Shown in pieces: positions 5,122-9,454 of a stretch of 9,454 nt of DNA. The notes under the pieces were generated by a model that ran no database searches, was not told the DNA's origin, and was given only the letters and a program-made list of their open reading frames with translations. Position 1 is the stretch's first letter; each line of letters begins with the position of its first letter. Both the position numbers and the translations under genes were made by a program. The stretch is from an uncultured Oscillibacter sp. (GTDB lineage Bacteria > Bacillota > Clostridia > Oscillospirales > Oscillospiraceae): assembly GCA_900550685.1 (NCBI GenBank), contig URTS01000073.1, forward strand, positions 1 through 9,454, given 5' to 3'.

Positions 5122-6172
5122 GCTGGTCCATCAAAGGCTCGTTCACAGTTCCGCCGGGAACCGGTTTATGCAGGTGCTGATAAGCCTTCTGGGTGACGCA
5201 CCGGCCCCGGGGAGTCCGGGTCAAGAACCCCAGCTGCATGAGGTACGGCTCGTAGACATCTTCCAGCGTCACGGCTTCCTCGCCGATGGTCGCCGCCAGG
5301 GTCTCCAGGCCCACCGGGCCGCCGTTGTAATTTTCGATGATGGCGGCCATCATCCGCCGGTCCACCGGGTCCAGGCCCAGATAGTCGATCTCCAGGGCGC
5401 AGAGAGCCTCGTCCGCCACCGCTTTGGTGATGACGCCGTCGGCCTTCACGTCTGCAAAGTCCCGCACACGGCGGAGCATCCGGTTGGCGATCCGGGGAGT
5501 GCCCCGGCTGCGGCGGGCGATCTCATAGGCCCCCTCCGGTACAATATCACAGTTCAAAATTCCGGCGGAGCGGGTCACGATCTTCGCCAACTCCTCCGGG
5601 GTATACAGCTCCAGCCGCAGCGTCACGCCGAAGCGGTCCCGCAGAGGGGCGGACAGCTGGCCCGCCCGGGTGGTGGCGCCGATCAAGGTGAAGTGGGGCA
5701 GATCCAGCCGGATGGAGTTGGCCGACGGCCCCTTGCCTACGATAATATCCAGAGCGTAGTCCTCCATCGCGGGATACAGAATTTCCTCCACGGAGCGGTT
5801 CAGCCGGTGGATCTCGTCCACAAACAGGATGTCTCCCTCGTTGAGGTTTGTCAGCAGCGCCGCCAGATCGCCGGGCTTTTCAATGGCCGGGCCGGAGGTG
5901 ATGCGGATGTTGACCCCCATCTCCTGGGCGATGATGCCCGCCAGCGTGGTCTTGCCCAGTCCCGGAGGGCCGTGGAGCAGAACGTGGTCCAAAGATTCCT
6001 GCCGCTTCCGGGCGGCCTGAATGAAGATGCTCAGATTCTCCTTGGCCTTTTCCTGACCGATGTACTCCGCCAGGGTCTTGGGCCGCAGAGAGGATTCCTG
6101 GGCGTCCTCCGCCAGAAAGGTCTTGGCCACGATAGGCTCCTCGTAAATATCATTTCCAAAGTCGATGCTCAC
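5111..6172 (-). CDS. ruvB: Holliday junction branch migration ATPase RuvB
   Basis: 353 residues, GTG start at 6172-6170 with AGGGAAG about ten bases upstream; an in-frame TAG four codons before excludes a longer form without readthrough. RuvB forms hexameric AAA+ rings that drive branch migration with RuvA. Walker A GPPGLGKTT is at 68-76, Walker B LFVDEIH at 116-122, sensor GATTR at 165-169, and the arginine-finger segment LRDRFG at 177-182. The C-terminal winged-helix DNA-binding domain (about 270-345) ends in GFLTRTPRGRCVT and AYQHL. All expected ATPase residues are present. It is the last gene of ruvC-ruvA-ruvB and lies 89 bp after ruvA, a gap occupied by a small ORF. Confidence 0.98.
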   Translation of the reverse strand: MSIDFGNDIYEEPIVAKTFLAEDAQESSLRPKTLAEYIGQEKAKENLSIFIQAARKRQESLDHVLLHGPPGLGKTTLAGIIAQEMGVNIRITSGPAIEKPGDLAALLTNLNEGDILFVDEIHRLNRSVEEILYPAMEDYALDIIVGKGPSANSIRLDLPHFTLIGATTRAGQLSAPLRDRFGVTLRLELYTPEELAKIVTRSAGILNCDIVPEGAYEIARRSRGTPRIANRMLRRVRDFADVKADGVITKAVADEALCALEIDYLGLDPVDRRMMAAIIENYNGGPVGLETLAATIGEEAVTLEDVYEPYLMQLGFLTRTPRGRCVTQKAYQHLHKPVPGGTVNEPLMDQLTF

Positions 6173-6184
6173 AGCTTCACTTCC

Positions 6185-6262
6185 CTATGCCGTCAAATTC
6201 ATGCCCAATATACAGGCCGCCGTCACAGTCAAGCCTGCCGGCAGTCCGCGCAGATTTTCCAT
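6185..6262 (-). CDS. Candidate 25-codon small ORF between ruvA and ruvB
   Basis: ATG 6262-6260 overlaps the ruvA stop as TGATG, the classic reinitiation arrangement, and the frame ends at TAG 6187-6185. The peptide begins MENLRGLPAG and continues with a hydrophobic stretch (LTVTAACILGMNL) that could insert in a membrane. There is no ribosome site of its own. The frame is the same as ruvB, whose GTG lies four codons past the TAG. It may be a genuine peptide, a coupling device for ruvB translation, or chance. Confidence 0.3.
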   Translation of the reverse strand: MENLRGLPAGLTVTAACILGMNLTA

Positions 6263-6867
6263 CACTTCACCATTTTTTTCAGGCTCTGGCGGATGATCTC
6301 CTCCAAGGAAAGATTCTCTACATCCACACCCTTGAGGGCCATCTGCACCTCTTGCGTGGAATAGCCCAGCACCGCCAGCGCCGCAGCAGCCTCGGTGGCC
6401 TTGCTGGTAAACACAGCGGGGACCGCCGCGCCCTTTCCGCCGGAGAAATCCAGTCCGGAGGCGGTCTCCTTCGCCATTTTGTCCTTCAGCTCCAGAATGA
6501 TCCGCTGGGCGATCTTCTTACCGATGCCTTGGGCCGCCGTCAGGGATTTGGCGTCCTCCGTGACGATGGCCATGGCCAGACCCTCCGGCGTGTTGGCGGA
6601 AAGGATGGCCAGCGCCGCCTTGGGTCCCACGCCGGACACCCCCAGCAGCAGCTTGAAGCTGTTCAGCTCGTTCTGGGTGGCAAAGCCGTACAGGTCGAAT
6701 ACGCTCTCCCCCACATTTAGGTAGGCATAGAGCTTCTTCTTTTCCCCCTTTTTCAGCTGGGAGAGGGTGTTATTGGTGGTCATGCAGGCGTATCCCACGC
6801 CGCCGCAGTCGATGACGGCCAGCCCCGGCAGGATCTCCGCCACAGTGCCGTCCAGATAGTAAAACAT
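6262..6867 (-). CDS. ruvA: Holliday junction DNA helicase accessory protein RuvA
   Basis: 201 residues, the family's usual size, from ATG 6867-6865 with AAGGAG upstream; the ruvC stop TAA is part of that ribosome site. RuvA tetramers hold the four-way junction flat and recruit RuvB. Domain I (1-62) is the OB fold (MFYYLDGTVAE, ending VFDLYGF). Domain II has two helix-hairpin-helix motifs, GVSGVGPKAALAILS (76-90) and TAAQGIGKKIAQRI (110-123). A glycine/alanine linker (about 136-154) leads to domain III (155-201, AAALAVLGYSTQEVQMAL), which contacts RuvB. All three domains are intact. Confidence 0.98.
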   Translation of the reverse strand: MFYYLDGTVAEILPGLAVIDCGGVGYACMTTNNTLSQLKKGEKKKLYAYLNVGESVFDLYGFATQNELNSFKLLLGVSGVGPKAALAILSANTPEGLAMAIVTEDAKSLTAAQGIGKKIAQRIILELKDKMAKETASGLDFSGGKGAAVPAVFTSKATEAAAALAVLGYSTQEVQMALKGVDVENLSLEEIIRQSLKKMVK

Positions 6868-6879
6868 ACGTTTTTCTCC

Positions 6880-7389
6880 TTATACAGTTTCCTTCTCCGG
6901 CTTGATCTGCGGGAGCCGTGAAGTAGAACTCCTTGCGTGGCATAACGCCAGCGCCAGCGCATCGGCGGCGTCATCGGGCCGTGGTGTTTTCGCCAGTTTC
7001 AGCAGCCGCTTGGTCATATCCATGACCTGCCGCTTCTCCGCCTTGCCGTAGCCGGTGACGGCCATCTTCACCTGCCCCGGCGTGTACTCAAACAGCGGGA
7101 TGCCGCACCGCTCCGCGGCGCACAGCAGCACCCCACGGCCATGGGCCACGGCGATGCCGGTGGTGATATTGGTGTTGAAAAACAACTCTTCAATGGAGAT
7201 CACATCCGGCTTCAGCTGGCCGATGAGGTCCTCCATATCCCGGTCGATCTGGTAGAGCCGCTTGGACAGAGGCAGCCCCGCCGGGGTGGTGATGGCCCCA
7301 TAGGTCACCATTCTGTATTGTGCACGCGCCCCCTCGATCAATCCGAAGCCGATGGTGGCGTAGCCGGGGTCAATGCCTAAGATCCGCAC
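6880..7389 (-). CDS. ruvC: Crossover junction endodeoxyribonuclease RuvC
   Basis: 169 residues from GTG 7389-7387, preceded by AGAGGGA. RuvC cuts Holliday junctions symmetrically as a dimer. The RNase H-like catalytic acids are all present by alignment to memory of the E. coli enzyme: D7 in ILGIDPGYATIGFG, E67 in ISIEELFF, and D140 and D143 in RPDDAADALALA. The segment HGRGVLLCAAERCGIPLFEY and the KMAVTGYGKAEKRQV motif are typical. It leads the ruvC-ruvA-ruvB operon: ruvA follows after 12 bp. A LexA box and promoter lie directly upstream, so the operon is probably SOS-induced. Confidence 0.98.
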   Translation of the reverse strand: MRILGIDPGYATIGFGLIEGARAQYRMVTYGAITTPAGLPLSKRLYQIDRDMEDLIGQLKPDVISIEELFFNTNITTGIAVAHGRGVLLCAAERCGIPLFEYTPGQVKMAVTGYGKAEKRQVMDMTKRLLKLAKTPRPDDAADALALALCHARSSTSRLPQIKPEKETV

Positions 7390-7419
7390 AGTGTCCCTCT
7401 TTTCTTTCCATTTAGAGTT

Positions 7420-7448
7420 AGTATACCAAATCTGCGGCCAAACCGCAA
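7420..7448 (-). promoter_or_regulatory. Putative promoter of ruvCAB
   Basis: On the minus strand TTGCGG (7448-7443) and TATACT (7425-7420) are separated by 17 bp. The -10 is strong (5/6) and the -35 weak. The LexA box lies six bases upstream of the -35, where bound repressor would hinder polymerase. Confidence 0.65.
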
Positions 7449-7453
7449 CAGAA

Positions 7454-7467
7454 AAAACAAATGTTCG
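7454..7467. promoter_or_regulatory. LexA (SOS) box upstream of ruvCAB
   Basis: On the minus strand CGAACATTTGTTTT matches the Firmicutes LexA/DinR consensus core GAAC-n4-GTTY, with the preferred preceding C. Position just ahead of the ruvC promoter, and the known SOS control of ruv genes in many bacteria, support function. It also lies about 25 bp upstream of the divergent promoter and might affect that gene. Confidence 0.75.
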
Positions 7468-7491
7468 AGGACTTTCCTGTGAGATTCCGGC

Positions 7492-7520
7492 TTGAATCCT
7501 CCCCTGTGATGTGATACCAT
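7492..7520 (+). promoter_or_regulatory. Putative promoter of the D-Ala-D-Ala dipeptidase gene
   Basis: TTGAAT (7492-7497), 17 bp, then TACCAT (7515-7520), each hexamer 4/6 to consensus. A 6-bp inverted repeat, CCATGA/TCATGG (7517-7522 and 7529-7534), overlaps the -10 and could be an operator or a small leader hairpin. Confidence 0.4.
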
Positions 7521-7549
7521 GAATTGACTCATGGAAAGGCGGTGGAAAT

Positions 7550-8272
7550 TTGCGCCGTTACCTGTTTCTCGCGTTGATAGCAGTGCTCTTGCTTTCCCGC
7601 TGCGGGGCTCCCGCAGCACCTGTGCCGCCGCTCCCGGCGGAACCTCCGGCTGTTTCCGACACCCCGGAAGCGCCGGCAGAAGCGAAACCTCTGCCGGAAC
7701 CTGAACCGGCCCCCGTCCCGGAACCAGCCCCCGCGGATCTTGTTGCCGTGGTTGATTATATCCCCGGCATTTACACGGAACTGCGCTATGCTTCCGACAA
7801 CAATTTCACCCATCAGGTCATCTACAGCTTCTCGGACGCCTACCTGCGGTACGGCACTGTGCAGAAGCTGGCATCCGCCCAGGAATCGCTGGAAACGGCC
7901 GGGTATTCCCTGCTGATCTGGGACGCCTTCCGTCCCGTTTCCGCCCAGTTCAAGCTTTGGGAGATCTGCCCCGATCCCGCCTATGTGGCAAACCCGGAAA
8001 AGGGGTATTCCTCCCACAGCCGGGGCAGTACCGTGGACATCACGCTGGTCACCCTGGATGGCGACCCTGTAGAAATGCCTACGGATTTCGACGACTTCAC
8101 CGCCATGGCGGACCGGGATTACAGCGATGTCGGTGACGAGGCTGCCGCCAATGCCGGCCTGCTGGAGGAGGCTATGACGGCCGCAGGCTTCAAGCCCTAT
8201 TCTGCCGAGTGGTGGCACTATTCAGATACGGAGCCCTATCCTGTGGAGGAAACCTTTATCCCCGAATCATAA
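7550..8272 (+). CDS. VanX-like D-Ala-D-Ala dipeptidase (peptidase M15 family), probable membrane-anchored form
   Basis: 240 residues from TTG 7550, after AAAGGCGGTGG; the ATG at 7531 is out of frame. Residues 1-18 form a signal peptide (MRRYLFLALIAVLLLS) ending at C18, a likely lipoprotein site although Arg at -1 is atypical. A Pro/Ala/Glu-rich linker follows (about 19-62), then the catalytic domain. Its zinc residues are H156 and D163 in SSHSRGSTVDITL and H223 in EWWHY, with catalytic E220; DAFRP (125-129) is the conserved arginine segment. These enzymes cleave D-Ala-D-Ala. Cytoplasmic VanX supports vancomycin resistance, but an exported form more likely trims or recycles cell-wall peptide outside the cell. 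No vanH/vanA-type partners are present. RuvX follows after 10 bp. Confidence 0.88.
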   Translation: MRRYLFLALIAVLLLSRCGAPAAPVPPLPAEPPAVSDTPEAPAEAKPLPEPEPAPVPEPAPADLVAVVDYIPGIYTELRYASDNNFTHQVIYSFSDAYLRYGTVQKLASAQESLETAGYSLLIWDAFRPVSAQFKLWEICPDPAYVANPEKGYSSHSRGSTVDITLVTLDGDPVEMPTDFDDFTAMADRDYSDVGDEAAANAGLLEEAMTAAGFKPYSAEWWHYSDTEPYPVEETFIPES

Positions 8273-8282
8273 GGAGTATTCT

Positions 8283-8699
8283 ATGCGTATTATGGCAATC
8301 GACTACGGCGACGCCCACACCGGCATCGCCATTTCCGACCCCACCGGCCTGCTGGCCGGATTCACCACCGTGATCAACAGCCGCCGCCAGGAGGTGGTGG
8401 TGGAGCAGGTGGCAGCTCTGGCCAAGGAGCACGGCGCCGAGGAGTTGGTGCTGGGCCACCCCGTCAACATGGACGGTACTCTGGGGCCCCGCTCCGAAAA
8501 GGCCAAGGCCATGAAAGTGCTGCTGGAGGAGGCCACCTCCCTGCCGGTGGTGCTGTGGGACGAGCGGCGCACCACCATCGACGCCCACAACATCCTTTTC
8601 AACAGCGGTAAAAACGCCAAGCAGCGGAAAAAGGTGGTGGACGCTGTGGCGGCGTCCCTGATTTTGGAGGGCTACCTCACCTTCAAAAAAAGCCGTTGA
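8283..8699 (+). CDS. ruvX: Putative pre-16S rRNA nuclease RuvX/YqgF
   Basis: 138 residues, normal family length, from ATG 8283 with AAGGAG that overlaps the preceding stop codon (TAAGGAG). The protein has the RNase H-like fold of the RuvC superfamily. Active-site candidates are D7 in IMAIDYGDAHTGIAIS, D93/E94 in LWDERRTT and D120 in KVVDAVAASLILEGYL. The loop ELVLGHPVNMDGT (54-66) is typical. The family was first called a Holliday-junction resolvase and is now linked to 16S rRNA 5'-end processing in E. coli. It is transcribed with the dipeptidase upstream and the transporters downstream, and lies near, but divergent from, ruvCAB. Confidence 0.93.
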   Translation: MRIMAIDYGDAHTGIAISDPTGLLAGFTTVINSRRQEVVVEQVAALAKEHGAEELVLGHPVNMDGTLGPRSEKAKAMKVLLEEATSLPVVLWDERRTTIDAHNILFNSGKNAKQRKKVVDAVAASLILEGYLTFKKSR

Positions 8700-8711
8700 G
8701 GAGGCCGGGCC

Positions 8712-9296
8712 ATGGAATCCGAAACACAGGCAGCCTGTCGGAAGGGCCGGGCCCTGGGGCTGTTTCTCTACTTTTTTAAAATCGGCTTCTACACCTTCGG
8801 CGGCGGCTGGTCCATCATCGCCCAGCTTCAGCAGGAATATGTAACGAAAAAGGGCTGGATCACCGATGAAGAGCTGCTGGACATCACCAGCGTGGGCCGC
8901 AGTCTGCCGGGACTGATGGTGGGCAACGTCACCTATCTCTTCGGCTACCACGTGGCAGGCTTTCCCGGCGCCCTGGCCTGTCTGCTGGGCATTTCCCTGC
9001 CGTCCCTCATCGTGCTGACCATCGTGACCTGGTGCTACACCCAGGTAAAGGACAATCTCTACGTCAGCCGGGCCATGACCGGCGTCCGTGCCGCCGTGGT
9101 GCCCATTATGATCTCTGCCGCCATGAACCTGCGGAAGGCGGCCCTGTCGGACCGGAGCGGCTGGTTCTTCCTGCTGCTGGCCTTCTGCCTTTACTTCTTT
9201 TTCGGCATCAGCTGCATCCTCATCGTCCTCATCAGCGGCCTTCTGGGCTGGCTGCTGTGCACCTGGCGGGTCCGGAAGGGAGGCGGGATGGTATGA
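8712..9296 (+). CDS. Chromate transporter (CHR family) half-subunit 1
   Basis: 194 residues from ATG 8712, with GAGGAGG upstream overlapping the ruvX stop region. Short CHR proteins are single-domain membrane subunits that normally work as pairs and export chromate or another oxyanion. The signature lies at residues 19-45 (LYFFKIGFYTFGGGWSII, then QQEYV) and 60-72 (SVGRSLPGLMVGN). Membrane segments fall at roughly 16-34, 66-80, 84-110, 122-140, 150-166 and 167-184, with a basic C-terminal tail. In gut Clostridia the real substrate is uncertain, and chromate is only the family name. The stop overlaps the start of the second subunit as ATGA (9293-9296), so the two are translationally coupled. 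Confidence 0.92.
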   Translation: MESETQAACRKGRALGLFLYFFKIGFYTFGGGWSIIAQLQQEYVTKKGWITDEELLDITSVGRSLPGLMVGNVTYLFGYHVAGFPGALACLLGISLPSLIVLTIVTWCYTQVKDNLYVSRAMTGVRAAVVPIMISAAMNLRKAALSDRSGWFFLLLAFCLYFFFGISCILIVLISGLLGWLLCTWRVRKGGGMV

Positions 9297-9454
9297 TGAT
9301 CCTTCTGGAACTGTTCTGGTCCTTCTGCAAGATCGGCTTCACCAGCTTCGGCGGGCTAAGCATGGTGCCCCTCATCAACAGCGAGATGATCTCCCACAGC
9401 TGGATGACCGCCTCTGAGGTCAGCGACATTGTGGCTATTGCGGAGATGACCCCC
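9293..9454 (+). CDS. Chromate transporter (CHR family) half-subunit 2, partial at window end
   Basis: The first 54 residues are visible from ATG 9293; an ATG at 9296 is an equally possible start. GGGAGGCGGG lies just upstream, inside the first subunit. Residues 8-45 (FWSFCKIGFTSFGGLSMVPL, then SWMTASEVSDIVAIAEMTP) repeat the CHR signature of the preceding gene in diverged form (FCKIGFTSFGG against FFKIGFYTFGG). This is expected of the partner half in a two-subunit short CHR transporter. The gene continues beyond the window. Confidence 0.9.
   Translation, partial: MMILLELFWSFCKIGFTSFGGLSMVPLINSEMISHSWMTASEVSDIVAIAEMTP

Noticed and set aside
5102..6364. 420-codon open frame on the plus strand
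   Set aside because: It lies antisense to ruvB and the ruvA-ruvB gap, has no ribosome site or recognisable domain, and results from GC-rich codon bias.
7600..7740. Tandem repeat in the dipeptidase gene (Pro/Glu/Ala codons)
   Set aside because: It is a low-complexity linker with irregular units, not a repeat array or CRISPR.
7529..8218. 229-codon open frame on the minus strand
   Set aside because: Antisense to the dipeptidase gene; low-complexity Arg/Gly composition with no family resemblance.
7550..8272. Vancomycin-resistance gene cluster
   Set aside because: Only a VanX-like dipeptidase is present; there is no dehydrogenase, ligase or two-component system, and the protein is apparently exported.
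8256..8951. 231-codon open frame on the minus strand
   Set aside because: Antisense to ruvX and the first CHR gene, both clearly real; His/Gly/Val-rich composition typical of a shadow frame.

Overview
The window looks like chromosomal DNA from a GC-rich, spore-forming Clostridia, most like the Oscillospiraceae gut lineage (Flavonifractor/Intestinimonas-type). Evidence: a sporulation sigma factor SigH gene, a ruvCAB operon with a Firmicutes-type LexA box, the DUF6323/DUF6179 pair that I know from such genomes, and AT-rich consensus promoters set in GC-rich coding DNA. The lineage is inferred from recalled gene families, not from a search. Almost everything is ordinary housekeeping content. I see no insertion sequence, prophage, CRISPR array or defence island.

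Layout. 1-315 (-): a 105-codon partial reading frame that begins as Mini-ribonuclease III (MrnC) and ends as the C-terminus of an O-acetylhomoserine sulfhydrylase-type PLP enzyme, so it is a chimera. Its leader (316-404) carries an operator-like inverted repeat around a possible -10 and a terminator-like hairpin. 454-1729 (+): an uncharacterised pair, DUF6323-like then DUF6179-like; the first has lost its expected stop and runs 371 nt into the second. 1734-1763: terminator between convergent genes. 1767-3380 (-): an RNHCP zinc protein, a four-helix membrane protein and a TetR regulator. TetR and the membrane gene are translationally coupled and have a consensus promoter embedded in a double operator. 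3451-3636: no gene. 3670-3743 (-): tRNA-Gln(CUG) with its own promoter and terminator. 3831-4020: no gene, one terminator hairpin and one orphan LexA-like palindrome. 4021-4979 (-): sigH followed by a small eight-cysteine zinc-ribbon protein; the sigH promoter lies almost on top of its start codon.

5111-7389 (-): ruvC-ruvA-ruvB, the Holliday-junction resolvase and branch-migration motor, with a LexA box upstream, so probably DNA-damage inducible. A 25-codon small ORF sits between ruvA and ruvB. 7550-9454 (+), divergent from ruvC: a VanX-like D-Ala-D-Ala dipeptidase that appears membrane-anchored, the RuvX/YqgF pre-16S rRNA nuclease, and two half-size chromate-transporter (CHR) proteins, the second cut by the window end. 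These four are closely spaced and probably one transcript.

Most worth a second look: the MrnC/sulfhydrylase chimera with its leader, the stop-less DUF6323 gene, the promoter position of sigH, and the small ORF in frame with ruvB.
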